A stretch of 16,589 nt of DNA, taken from the NCBI GenBank assembly GCA_009936765.1, contig JAACDL010000128.1, forward strand, positions 1 to 16,589, in the 5' to 3' direction. The notes beneath the pieces were generated by a model that made no database searches, was not told the origin of the DNA, and saw nothing but the letters and a program-made list of their open reading frames with translations. Origin of the DNA: Methanobacteriota archaeon (GTDB lineage: Archaea; Thermoplasmatota; Poseidoniia; Poseidoniales; Poseidoniaceae). Shown here one piece after another: positions 1-7,676 of this stretch (its first letter is position 1; each line of letters opens with the position of its first letter). The translations under genes and the position numbers were made by a program.

Positions 1-1
1 A

Positions 2-541
2 TTTGGCTCATATCAAGGTAATTCAGCAATTGCTCTCGAGAGTGCAATCAGAATAATGAAGGAATCTGGTGGACACGCTGTAAAGTTAGAAGGTGGTTCA
101 GAAATTGTTGAAAGCATACAGCGTATTTTGACCGCAGGTATTCCGGTTATGGGCCACTTAGGGTTAACACCACAATCGATTTACAAATTTGGAACTTACA
201 CGGTTAGAGCTAAGGAAGAAGAAGAGGCAGCAAAATTAATCGCTGACGCAAAGTTATTGGAAGAGTCCGGTTGTTTCGCAATCGTATTCGAGAAGATACC
301 TGCGCACCTTGCTAAGCAAGTTAGTGAGGCTATATCTATTCCAACAATCGGAATTGGCGCAGGGCAAGATTGTGATGGTCAAGTTTTGGTTCTGCATGAT
401 ATGCTTGGAATTACTACAGACTTCAGCCCTCGGTTTTTACGAAGGTATCTCGATTTAGAGAATCAAATCACTGGTGCTGTTGAGCAATATTGTGAAGATG
501 TCCGCAGTGGAGATTTCCCTAACCAAGATGAATCCTACTGA
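2..541 (+). CDS. panB: 3-methyl-2-oxobutanoate hydroxymethyltransferase (ketopantoate hydroxymethyltransferase), 5'-truncated
   Basis: PanB transfers a hydroxymethyl group from 5,10-methylene-tetrahydrofolate to 3-methyl-2-oxobutanoate, giving ketopantoate for pantothenate and CoA synthesis. It is a cytosolic TIM-barrel enzyme. The frame is open from base 2, so the gene begins outside the window. About 179 residues remain of a usual length near 265. Visible family signatures, in order, are FGSYQ near the start, AVKLEGG (whose Glu matches the Mg-binding Glu of the E. coli enzyme), GHLGLTPQS, the FEKIPAHLAKQ segment with the conserved active-site Glu, and IPTIGIGAG followed by DGQVLVLHDMLGIT. 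The Mg-binding Asp residues expected nearer the N-terminus lie upstream of the window. The ATG at 56 is internal and is not the start. The TGA stop overlaps the convergent small membrane gene by 7 nt. The motif match is close and the assignment is secure. Confidence 0.95.
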   Translation, partial: FGSYQGNSAIALESAIRIMKESGGHAVKLEGGSEIVESIQRILTAGIPVMGHLGLTPQSIYKFGTYTVRAKEEEEAAKLIADAKLLEESGCFAIVFEKIPAHLAKQVSEAISIPTIGIGAGQDCDGQVLVLHDMLGITTDFSPRFLRRYLDLENQITGAVEQYCEDVRSGDFPNQDESY

Positions 542-945
542 AGCAGTGCTCCAATTAGTATAGCCCCTGGAAGAATAGTCGAAGCGATTCCAAATCCATG
601 CCATACTCCGTATCTAATAGGAGGGTGTTCTCTTTTCGACCAAGATGCGCATTGCCAAACCCAGATGATGAATGGGATTGCTATGTTGAAGTAATTTGGT
701 CCAAAGAACCACAAACCTGCCATTGGAATACATACTAATGCAACACCGATCATATGTTCTTTAATTTCACCAGATTTAGTTACTATGGCTAGCAGTGGTG
801 CTAGAATAGTTGCTGCTACTAGTGAGATAATCATCGGTGGATATTTATTCTCATCAATCAATAAGACGCAGATTGAAATTAACGAAATTGAATAGACCGT
901 TGGCCACACGACATGCCGATACTTGAGGTCGGTTTTGTCTCCCAT
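535..945 (-). CDS. Small multi-pass membrane protein of unknown function
   Basis: This 136-aa protein is read from the ATG at 945. It appears to have five hydrophobic segments, at about residues 12-30, 37-56, 64-81, 86-101 and 113-134, joined by short charged loops (for example KSGEIKEH and SKREHPP). I do not recognise a family or a catalytic motif. An in-frame ATG at 1002 would add 19 Arg/Ser-rich residues, but it would overlap the ATG of the divergent dioxygenase gene, so 945 is preferred. No Shine-Dalgarno sequence precedes either start. The stop overlaps the end of panB convergently by 7 nt. Support for its being real: the frame is open throughout, the hydrophobic pattern is coherent, and it fills an otherwise empty stretch between panB and the next gene. 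A function cannot be assigned. Confidence 0.7.
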   Translation of the reverse strand: MGDKTDLKYRHVVWPTVYSISLISICVLLIDENKYPPMIISLVAATILAPLLAIVTKSGEIKEHMIGVALVCIPMAGLWFFGPNYFNIAIPFIIWVWQCASWSKREHPPIRYGVWHGFGIASTILPGAILIGALLQ

Positions 946-1000
946 ATTACGGGCCAAGGGCCGCCGATGGATAGAAGATGCGGAACCTCTTGGTCGTTTC
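946..1000. promoter_or_regulatory. Divergent intergenic region, presumed promoters for both flanking genes
   Basis: These 55 bases separate the ATG of the minus-strand membrane protein from the ATG of the plus-strand dioxygenase subunit, so both genes should start transcription in or near here. No clear archaeal TATA box or BRE stands out, and no Shine-Dalgarno sequence lies before either ATG, which suits leaderless or very short-leader transcripts. The call rests only on the divergent arrangement. Confidence 0.3.
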
Positions 1001-1897
1001 ATGGCGAAGGGTAGTATCGTTGCAGGTTGCCTAGCACCTCACCCACCTCATCTCGTTTATGCAGATAATCCTGAGCAAAACGAACCTGTTTCAGAAGGAG
1101 GATGGGAGCAATTGAGGTGGGGCTATGAGCGTCTACGTGAATCACTGAAAGATGTGGATTACGATGTCATAGTAGTCCTCTCACCGCATTGGCAAACCTA
1201 TGTTGGTACGCATTTTATTGGTGTTGAAAAGTGTTCATCAAAAAGTGTCGACCCCGTATTCCCGAACTTGTTTAGATTCAATTATGATCTGACAATTGAC
1301 GTAGAACTTGCTAGAGCGATTCACGACCAGGCTAAATCAGAAGGTATGTCTGTGAAGATGATGGAGAATCCAGATTTCCGGGTTGATTACGGGACAATTG
1401 TTTCTTGTCATATGGTAAGGCCAGAATGGGATAAACCAATTGTGTCCATCTCTTCCAATAGAAGTCTATCTTACTATTCTGTAGAAGTAATGCAAGAAAT
1501 GATGATGGAGTTAGGTCGCTCCACAGCCAAAGCAATTGAAGAAAGTGGCAAAAAGTGTGTACTACTAGCTAGCAATTCACTTTCTCACCGTCACTTTGTT
1601 ACTGAAACAAATCCTCCTGAAGATATGAGTAAAGAACACATCACTAGTCATGCAATGCACCTTGGTGATATGCGAATGATAGATTTGATGCGTTCCGGTA
1701 AGTCTCAACAAATCATCAATGAAATGCCCGAGTTCTGTGACCAAGCAATAGCAGAATCTGATGGTGGTGCATTAACCTGGCTTCTTTCTGCTATGGGTGT
1801 GCCCTCTCAACCAGCGACATTGCATGGATACGGTACTATTATTGGTACTGGTAATGCGATAATGGAATGGCCATGCCACACATGGGGTGAACAATAA
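1001..1897 (+). CDS. LigB-type extradiol dioxygenase, catalytic subunit (2-aminophenol 1,6-dioxygenase beta-like)
   Basis: This 298-aa class III (LigB-superfamily) extradiol dioxygenase is expected to open an aromatic ring next to a hydroxyl with Fe(II) and O2. It keeps a full set of active-site residues: His14 in APHPPH, His63 in LSPHW, His196 (with His198) in SLSHRHF, and Glu252 in AIAESDGG. His14, His63 and Glu252 match in spacing the iron ligands I recall for the beta subunit of 2-aminophenol 1,6-dioxygenase (His13, His62, Glu251). His196 matches the LigB catalytic His. The ATG at 1001 is chosen because it puts the first His motif at the usual distance from the N-terminus. A TTG at 923 would add 26 unrelated residues over the divergent gene. 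The stop and the next start share a base in TAATG, so the next gene is probably translationally coupled and encodes its partner. The substrate is not fixed by sequence: 2-aminophenol, a substituted catechol or protocatechuate are possible. Confidence 0.85.
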   Translation: MAKGSIVAGCLAPHPPHLVYADNPEQNEPVSEGGWEQLRWGYERLRESLKDVDYDVIVVLSPHWQTYVGTHFIGVEKCSSKSVDPVFPNLFRFNYDLTIDVELARAIHDQAKSEGMSVKMMENPDFRVDYGTIVSCHMVRPEWDKPIVSISSNRSLSYYSVEVMQEMMMELGRSTAKAIEESGKKCVLLASNSLSHRHFVTETNPPEDMSKEHITSHAMHLGDMRMIDLMRSGKSQQIINEMPEFCDQAIAESDGGALTWLLSAMGVPSQPATLHGYGTIIGTGNAIMEWPCHTWGEQ

Positions 1898-3285
1898 TGT
1901 CGGGAGAGATAATCAAATCCCTAATCGTTCCACCTCATCCTCATCCAGTGCTTTGCCCTGAGAAAAACGAGGGTTGGCAAAAAATCAGAGATGCATACGA
2001 TGAGGCAAGACGCCAAATCGAAGAAAGCGATGCTGATCTGATCATCATTTACTCAACACTGTGGCCAAGCGTAATTGGCCATCAGATTCAAGCAGACCCT
2101 AATCCTGAATGGGTGATGGTAGATGCCGATTTCCACGACTTAGGTAGTATCCATTACTCGTTGAAAATTGATACGGATTTCGCACATGCCTGGAACAAAG
2201 CCAATATTTCAAGAGGGTTAGAGTCGAGAACAGTAGCCTATGATGGATTCCCAGTTGATGTTGGTTCAGTAGTAGCACTTGAATTGTTGAATCCTAACAA
2301 TAGAATTCCTGCTGTAATTTGTTCGACAAATGTTTATTCAAACCGTGCAGAGACCACAGTTCTTGCTAAATCTTGTCTGGATGTAATTAAGGCGCAAGGA
2401 AAGAAAGCAGTAGCCGTTTCTGTAATGTCACTATCTAATCGCATGTTCACAGAACCTATTGAGCCGCATGAAGATAGGATTCATTCTTTGAAAGACGATG
2501 AATGGAATCAAAAGATTCTTGAGTTTTTATCCGAAGGTCGCTTGGAAGATATCGGACAATTAAGCCGTACTATCCATGACCAAATCAGGGTGAAGAAGGT
2601 AGTTGCATTCAAACCGATGTGGTGGCTATCTGCCATGAATGAAAATCGTAATGATTTGACCGGTAAAGTGCTTGCTTACGAAGCGATTCATGGTGCTGGT
2701 GCAGCAGTAGTTGTTCTGGACCCACAATCAAATGGGACTGGAGATAAAGAATATGATGAAGACGATGTCGACTTCTATGGGGGAGACCGAAATGTTCTCG
2801 ATTCCTCTGAAGATGAAATAGAGAGTACACCTTTGAATTCAGGGCCGGCCTTGTATGACCCTGTTGAAGGCAAGACCGCAGTTAATACTGACAAGGCTCC
2901 TAAACCAGTCGGTGCATACCCTCATGCTAGAAAAGAAGGCGACCTAATCTATCTTTCAGGTGTAGGGCCTAGACAACCAGGCGACAATTCAATTCCGGGC
3001 GGTCCTATCAAAGATAAAGCTGGAAATCCACTAAATTATGACATCAAAGCACAGACTAGAGCAGTTGTTGACAATATTGCTAGGATTTTAGAAGAAGCAG
3101 GCTCTTCACTGGATAATGTAATTGATGTCACTTCATTTTTAGTAGACATGGACCGTGACTTTTCTGGATACAATGAGGTATGGGCTGAAACTTTAGGAAA
3201 GGTTGGTCCAACTAGAACTACGCTTGCTATTAGAGCCCTACCGACTCCTATAGCAGTTGAAATGAAAGTTATCGTCAAAGTATAA
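1897..3285 (+). CDS. LigB-like non-catalytic subunit fused to a RidA/2-aminomuconate deaminase-like domain
   Basis: This 462-aa protein has two domains. Residues 1 to about 280 are a LigB-fold dioxygenase domain like that of the preceding gene, but the metal site is lost. PPHPHP keeps a His at 14, the second ligand motif reads YSTLW (Leu55 instead of His), SLSN has Asn181 in place of the catalytic His, and no Glu aligns with Glu252 of the partner. This matches the non-catalytic alpha subunit of 2-aminophenol 1,6-dioxygenase. An acidic linker (about 280-328) leads to a RidA/YjgF domain (about 329-462). It has LIYLSGVGPRQPG, the AQTRAVVDNI helix, FLVDMDRDFSGYNEVW, the substrate carboxylate-binding Arg in PTRTTLAIRALP and the late conserved Glu in VEMKVI. 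It most resembles 2-aminomuconate deaminases, which act downstream of aminophenol ring cleavage. The start ATG overlaps the previous stop (TAATG). The fusion joins a structural ring-cleavage subunit to a likely downstream deaminase. Domain calls are firm; the exact pathway is inferred. Confidence 0.85.
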   Translation: MSGEIIKSLIVPPHPHPVLCPEKNEGWQKIRDAYDEARRQIEESDADLIIIYSTLWPSVIGHQIQADPNPEWVMVDADFHDLGSIHYSLKIDTDFAHAWNKANISRGLESRTVAYDGFPVDVGSVVALELLNPNNRIPAVICSTNVYSNRAETTVLAKSCLDVIKAQGKKAVAVSVMSLSNRMFTEPIEPHEDRIHSLKDDEWNQKILEFLSEGRLEDIGQLSRTIHDQIRVKKVVAFKPMWWLSAMNENRNDLTGKVLAYEAIHGAGAAVVVLDPQSNGTGDKEYDEDDVDFYGGDRNVLDSSEDEIESTPLNSGPALYDPVEGKTAVNTDKAPKPVGAYPHARKEGDLIYLSGVGPRQPGDNSIPGGPIKDKAGNPLNYDIKAQTRAVVDNIARILEEAGSSLDNVIDVTSFLVDMDRDFSGYNEVWAETLGKVGPTRTTLAIRALPTPIAVEMKVIVKV

Positions 3286-3387
3286 TTTCCGGAATACGGT
3301 AGTTAGCGCTCGCAAATTGTGGCAATGAATAACTACCAATGGCTCATGCTCCGGTTTAGCGGTAATCTAAGGGTCGTAAACCGGAAA
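3286..3387 (+). promoter_or_regulatory. Structured leader with overlapping inverted repeats upstream of the permease
   Basis: The 111-nt gap before the permease ATG holds three perfect inverted repeats. Stem A pairs TTTCCGG (3286-3292) with CCGGAAA (3381-3387). Stem B pairs GGTAGTTA (3298-3305) with TAACTACC (3330-3337). Stem C pairs CCGGTTTA (3351-3358) with TAAACCGG (3377-3384). A and C compete for 3381-3384, so they cannot form together. The purine run GGAAAGGG (3383-3390), 6 nt before the ATG at 3397, is a possible weak ribosome-binding site that either stem would partly hide. This looks like an RNA leader or a cluster of operator half-sites. No tRNA or known riboswitch fold was recognised. 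Confidence 0.4.
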
Positions 3388-3597
3388 GGGATTCTAATGG
3401 ACATAAAAGCGACGACTGGTAAATTGCTAAAAGGCGATGTAAAGGGTGTTGTACAGGATGTTAAGTACCAAATTGAGCGCTCTGTGGGCTTAATTGGCGT
3501 AATCATAATCTCATTATCTGCAATGCTTGGCTCAGGTTTGTTTGTTCTACCATCATTTGCTGCAATGATCATGGGAGAAGGCATATGGTTGGCCTTT

Positions 3598-3600
3598 TAA
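3598..3600 (+). other. Premature in-frame TAA in the permease
   Basis: TAA follows GEGIWLAF and precedes LAASVVLPGALSKSE with no frame shift. Many APC permeases have a hydrophobic residue here, often Leu, and TAA is one base from TTA (Leu). TAA also ends three other genes in this window (at 1895-1897, 3283-3285 and 7677-7679), so general reassignment of TAA is unlikely. Confidence 0.85.
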
Positions 3601-4860
3601 TTAGCGGCATCCGTAGTTCTACCGGGAGCATTATCGAAATCTGAACTTGCTTCAGGTATGCCTTCTAGTGGTGGCTCTTATGTTTACTTAGAGCGAACTT
3701 ATGGGCCGCTAGTTGGAACAATTAGTGGACTTGGACTTTGGGCTTCATTCCTGTTGAAATCTTCTTTTGCATTGATTGGCTTTTCTGCATACATGTATAC
3801 AGTGACCACATATTTTGATATAAATCTCAACACATATGTTGTTTCGATAACCGCTTTGGTTCTCATAACAGTTGTCAACATAATGGGTGTTAAGAAAGTA
3901 AAAGCAATTCAAGCACCTATTCTAGGACTGACTTTGAGCCTTTTAGTAATAATTTCTATAATGGCATTATTCGACTCCACGACTGAACTTTCCCGTCCAT
4001 GGGATGCAGCAATGGGAACAGATGTTTGGACTATTGCTGAAACTTCAGCATTCGTATTCGTTGCCTATGCTGGTGTAACTAAAGTTGCTGCCATTGGTGG
4101 AGAGGTCAAAAACCCAGGTAAAAACCTGCCATATGGCATAATGATTTCACTTCTCATAGCAACAATCCTCTATTGTTCAATCACATACATCATGATGGCA
4201 GCAATTCCGGGTGAATGGTGGGTTGCAAATGGTGAAACTATCGAAGATCCAATTTACGCGTTTGTTTCAACAGTCGCTGGTACTAAAGTGGGTGTTGTAG
4301 CAGCGTGTTTAGCAATTTTAACCATGATTTCAATGGCACTTTCAGGGATTCTAGCAGCATCTAGATTCCTATTCGCAATGGCTAGGGATAGCCTGCTTCC
4401 TCAATCTTTAGAAGAACTCAATTCAAAGTATGAGACTCCACATTGGCCAATCATAGTTACTGCTACAGTAATGGGGGTTGCAATTTTGACCTTACCTGTA
4501 AAAGATGTAGCTAAACTAGCATCAGGTTTCAAAATAATGATTTTCATCATGATTAATTCATGTGTAATTGTACTTCGTCAAACTAGTTTCAAGCATGAAT
4601 GGAACCCCGATTACAAAGGTCCATTGTACCCAATAATCCATCTATGGGGTATCGTTGCAGGTTTGGTTTTAGTATATATCATGGGTGAAAAAGCCTTGAT
4701 TGGAGCAGTTGCTGCTATTGTTATGGGTCTTGTTGTGTACTATTTCTACGGTAAGAAGCACTCACATCCAAGAATAACTCCTTTCACCACTTTCCGCAAA
4801 GAGTTCAGAAATCCTACAGCCACAGAACACGATAAGAGAGAAGTTGCTTTCCATGCAGCA

Positions 4861-5004
4861 GATATGGGCAGAAAAGGGCACCTTACCCTAAAGGAGTTCC
4901 AAGTTGCAATGCATGCACTAAACTTTTCTTACGACGATGAAGAGTGCAGAGTTATCTTCCACGAAATCGATTTAGATCAGAATGGTTACATCGATATTGA
5001 AGAG
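4861..5004 (+). other. EF-hand pair at the C-terminus of the permease
   Basis: The first loop (4861-4896) reads D-x-G-x-K-G-x-L-T-x-x-E and has lost two ligand positions. The second loop (4969-5004) has Asp at 1, Asp at 3, Asn at 5, Gly at 6, Ile at 8, Asp at 9 and Glu at 12, which is a canonical calcium site. The helices around them (for example LKEFQVAMHAL and EEFIIQF) fit the EF-hand helix-loop-helix pattern, and the 36-residue spacing between loops is normal for a pair. The tail follows the last membrane helix and is probably cytoplasmic. Confidence 0.85.
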
Positions 5005-5039
5005 TTCATTATACAATTTGAGAATGACACTGATAGTGA

Positions 5040-7652
5040 CTAGGACATTCTTGTCCATTCGCCACTCTCACTAACAAGCCAAGATGTTAGTTCCCCGGTA
5101 GAGTCAATGTACCATCCAGTCTTACCTTGTTCAGTCCCTGGAGCTGCTTGCATGACTCCAGTTCGTTTTGCTTCATCAGTAAGCCTTGTTCTTATATCTT
5201 CAGTTGACTCTTCCTTATTTTCTTCAGGGGTTGTGCTTTCAGTTACCACTGGAATTTCAGATTCAATATTATTTTCTTCAGGTTCAGTGTCTCTGGTTTC
5301 AATCTCAGTTTCATCACTACTTTCTTCATCTTCGTATTCATCTTCCCAATATTGACTATCTTGCCCTTCACCTTTCATTCTACGCATTAGAACAAACATT
5401 ATCGAAATGAAGAGGAATATTATGATTGATACCATCGTCAATGCGGTGTTAGAATCACCTAATCCTCCACCAAACAATACGGCATCGACATCGAAGAAAC
5501 GCTGTGCGACTAATTCATTCCAGTAAAAGTTGCAAGATTGTGATGGACCGGATTGGTCAATTGTAACTTCATAAGTATCACTAGATAAATGGCGTACAGA
5601 ACCTGTTGTGCATTGAATGTCAACTTCACTAGGTGGAACTTCAACCCTGTTTCCAACTTGGTCAATAGCGTAGATTCGAACCACCATAGTCCCGCCTTCT
5701 TCTGGATTTTGAGCCGGTATGTCTGCTAGTAATCTAACAGCTTCACCCGGTGACACTGCCACATCAATATCATGTGTAGCAGAGCCCGATGTAATTCTAA
5801 GATTCCAATCACCTACTTCTCCCCCCTCTATTGTCCAAATACCATCTCCTTTGGAGGATGGAGTGATTACACCTTCCGGATCTTCAAACTCAAACTCAAC
5901 ACTCGAAGCGAGTGCAATGTTGCCATGTACATCCAATGTGGAGATAGTGATCTCAATATCTTCACCACTTGCAACATCGATACCCTCATCATAATCTGTG
6001 GTTATATGTCTGGCAATTCCGGCAACTACCTCGATGTTTGTGATAGCAAATACACCTTGAGCCATTGCCCTGAGTTCATGAATTCCTAGTTCAGAAGGCG
6101 CCCATTTGTTATCTGCCAATCTAATCTCCATGGTCATATCACTGTCGTCCACAACCCAATTTACAGATACTCCGTACAATCTGTTGCCATATTCGTCTTC
6201 AAATACTGGAAGTAAATCTAGAACTCCATCTGATGTGACCCTTGTTCCACTTTCTGGTAAAATAATTCTAGACAATTCCCCCGGAGTTACCTCAGCAACA
6301 ATTTCAATTTCATGCACAATTTGTGTTTCATTGTCAAACCATGTTGCTGAAATTGAATAATTACCAATCAATCCGGGTTGTAATTGCATCCATGAACCTT
6401 GACTTTCAGAGCCTAGTTCTGGATCTATCACCCATGCGCCATTCACAGATTTTGAGTTCCCTGCGGTATCAAATGCTGATAGTGATGCTACAATCGACTC
6501 TCCTGAACGTAATTCATCCTCAGATAGAAGTATTTCAATTCCAGCAATTAATCCTTGAATTACATTAACTTGAATCGTGGTAGAATACCCTTGATCTGTT
6601 ACAGCAATTGTCCATTCACCTACCAGTGATGGTGTCCAAGTTACTGAATCTCCATCCATTGCTAGTGAGCCAGTGGTTACAGTCCAGTTCGATAAAGGCA
6701 AGATTACCTCTCCTGAGTTACCAAGAACATCTGTCCTAATTGCTGAAATAATAACGACTGAACCAGTTCGAATCTCAGTTGAATTAATCTCAATGTTAAG
6801 GCCAGTCGCTTGAGCAGGGAGTACGCGGATAAACCCGCTGCCGGATGCTCCAGATGTACTATTCACTGTAATATTCCAAAGTCCGGGGGAATTCCCAAAA
6901 TACAGACCAGTCGGAGATATAGATCCATTTTCTACTGCCCATGTTAGAGTTCCAGCTTTTGAACTCTCTACTTCATTGCCCATAGAATCTCGAACTGTTG
7001 GAATTATGTGTACAGTCATTCCACTTTGAACAGTTAATCCATACGGCAATTCTAGATATTCAGGACTTCCTGCAACTACATTGAATACAACTTGTATCTC
7101 AAGTTCTAGATGCATAACCCGCATGGTGGCATTTCCAACTTCATCTGGCTTCCATGTATTGTTCTGATAATTTATTTGTCCATTCTGGCAGCGCCAAACT
7201 AATTGGCCCAACACGGGGTTACCTACACGGTCGATTAGAGTCGCATTCAAATCGACCTCATCGTCTATGCTAACTTCTGTAATACTAATATTGGATTGAA
7301 TGTTAACCGCTCGTCCTGCTGTCACATCGATTGTTGTGCTAGAATTAACACCGCCGCTCGTCGCAGTGACAATTGTTTGACCTACTTGCCCGGGGGTGAA
7401 CATCCCAGTGGAATCGATAGTTCCTGAACTTACAGACCAGTTTACAACTTCATTAATCGTTGAGCCAGAAGAGTCCTTTACTACTGCTGTAAATCTAACG
7501 ACCTGGTCTGCAGAGACACTTTGGTCGTGTGAATCAATCTGAATGCTGGCGGGAGATGCTGCATAAACCGGAGTCGTAATTTGGACAATTAATAGAATCA
7601 TGAGGACTGGAAGAATTCGGTTTTTAACAGAACCCATTTCCCTATCCACCAT
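5040..7652 (-). CDS. Secreted, membrane-anchored protein with eight Ig-like repeats and a Trp-rich cytoplasmic tail
   Basis: This 870-aa surface protein has a signal peptide (about residues 1-31: a basic stretch with VKNR, the hydrophobic ILPVLMILLIV, and cleavage after VYA). Eight Ig-like repeats of 80-95 residues follow. They resemble bacterial Ig-like/invasin domains, with recurrent D-x-x-GN turns, W-x-V-x-x-G strands and linkers ending V-x-x-G. One membrane helix lies near the C-terminus (coded at about 5388-5447). After it come Arg/Lys residues, a long Glu/Asp-rich stretch (WEDEYEDEESSDE and on), and a short end with spaced aromatic residues (GWYIDSTGELTSW, then SGEW). Many N-x-S/T sequons suggest N-glycosylation. 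ATG at 7652 is used; ATG at 7637 gives a more compact signal peptide and is also possible, and TTG at 7658 is less likely. It lies 24 nt after the stop of the larger surface-protein gene, so the two are probably co-transcribed. The role is probably structural or adhesive; the ligand is unknown. Confidence 0.85.
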   Translation of the reverse strand: MVDREMGSVKNRILPVLMILLIVQITTPVYAASPASIQIDSHDQSVSADQVVRFTAVVKDSSGSTINEVVNWSVSSGTIDSTGMFTPGQVGQTIVTATSGGVNSSTTIDVTAGRAVNIQSNISITEVSIDDEVDLNATLIDRVGNPVLGQLVWRCQNGQINYQNNTWKPDEVGNATMRVMHLELEIQVVFNVVAGSPEYLELPYGLTVQSGMTVHIIPTVRDSMGNEVESSKAGTLTWAVENGSISPTGLYFGNSPGLWNITVNSTSGASGSGFIRVLPAQATGLNIEINSTEIRTGSVVIISAIRTDVLGNSGEVILPLSNWTVTTGSLAMDGDSVTWTPSLVGEWTIAVTDQGYSTTIQVNVIQGLIAGIEILLSEDELRSGESIVASLSAFDTAGNSKSVNGAWVIDPELGSESQGSWMQLQPGLIGNYSISATWFDNETQIVHEIEIVAEVTPGELSRIILPESGTRVTSDGVLDLLPVFEDEYGNRLYGVSVNWVVDDSDMTMEIRLADNKWAPSELGIHELRAMAQGVFAITNIEVVAGIARHITTDYDEGIDVASGEDIEITISTLDVHGNIALASSVEFEFEDPEGVITPSSKGDGIWTIEGGEVGDWNLRITSGSATHDIDVAVSPGEAVRLLADIPAQNPEEGGTMVVRIYAIDQVGNRVEVPPSEVDIQCTTGSVRHLSSDTYEVTIDQSGPSQSCNFYWNELVAQRFFDVDAVLFGGGLGDSNTALTMVSIIIFLFISIMFVLMRRMKGEGQDSQYWEDEYEDEESSDETEIETRDTEPEENNIESEIPVVTESTTPEENKEESTEDIRTRLTDEAKRTGVMQAAPGTEQGKTGWYIDSTGELTSWLVSESGEWTRMS
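5122..7560 (-). repeat. Eight-copy Ig-like domain array plus membrane anchor and acidic tail (smaller surface protein)
   Basis: Each unit starts with a short beta strand, passes a D-x-x-GN turn and ends with V-x-x-G or similar. Copy by copy it lines up with the eight Ig-like units at the end of the larger neighbour. Copy 1 of both has SGMFTP. Copy 4 has LPL[SA]NWT after an R-x-D-x-x-GN turn. Copy 6 begins EL after VT-x-G. Copy 8 has VPP. Divergence between copies is high, so this is a protein-level repeat; I saw no strong DNA repeat. Confidence 0.7.
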
Positions 7653-7676
7653 AATCAATCAATATCTAACTTATCA

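Larger units (their letters stand above)
3397..5043 (+). pseudogene. APC-superfamily amino acid permease with C-terminal EF-hand domain, interrupted by in-frame TAA
   Basis: Read through one stop codon, this frame gives a 548-position membrane transporter of the amino acid-polyamine-organocation (APC) superfamily. TM1 is near residues 29-48 and holds the family motif SAMLGSGLFVLP. The segment WLAF-stop-LAASVVLPGALSKSELASGMPSSGGSYVYLERTYG is TM2 and the next loop. About ten further helices run to around residue 450, including ASRFLFAMARDSLLP. A soluble tail of about 95 residues follows, with two EF-hand loops. Residues 489-500 are degenerate (positions 3 and 5 are Gly and Lys). Residues 525-536 (DLDQNGYIDIEE) have every canonical Ca2+ ligand. 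The ATG at 3397 is chosen because the N-terminus is then of usual length; a GTG at 3319 also exists. TAA at codon 68 (3598-3600) breaks the gene in TM2, yet both sides stay in one frame and look well conserved. That favours a recent mutation or a sequence error over an old pseudogene. Translation from the ATG at 3658 would lack TM1 and probably be inactive. The stop overlaps the convergent gene by 4 nt. Confidence 0.85.

Noticed and set aside
923..1000. TTG-initiated 26-residue N-terminal extension of the dioxygenase subunit
   Set aside because: It lies antisense to the start of the divergent membrane gene, has no dioxygenase-like residues, and would move the first iron-binding His away from its usual position near residue 14.
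3286..3387. tRNA-like or intron-containing tRNA reading of the permease leader (7-bp outer stem)
   Set aside because: No T-arm (GGTTCRA-type) or D-arm consensus and no plausible anticodon stem could be placed between the outer stem halves.
5043..5056. Small hairpin GGACA-TTCT-TGTCC just after the permease stop, as a terminator
   Set aside because: The stem is only 5 bp, no T-tract follows on either strand, and it lies inside the coding end of the convergent gene. It may be chance.
5107..6568. Several plus-strand frames of 74-105 codons opposite the Ig-repeat gene
   Set aside because: They are antisense shadows of a long coherent minus-strand protein, rich in Ser/Leu by reverse complement, with no recognisable domains.
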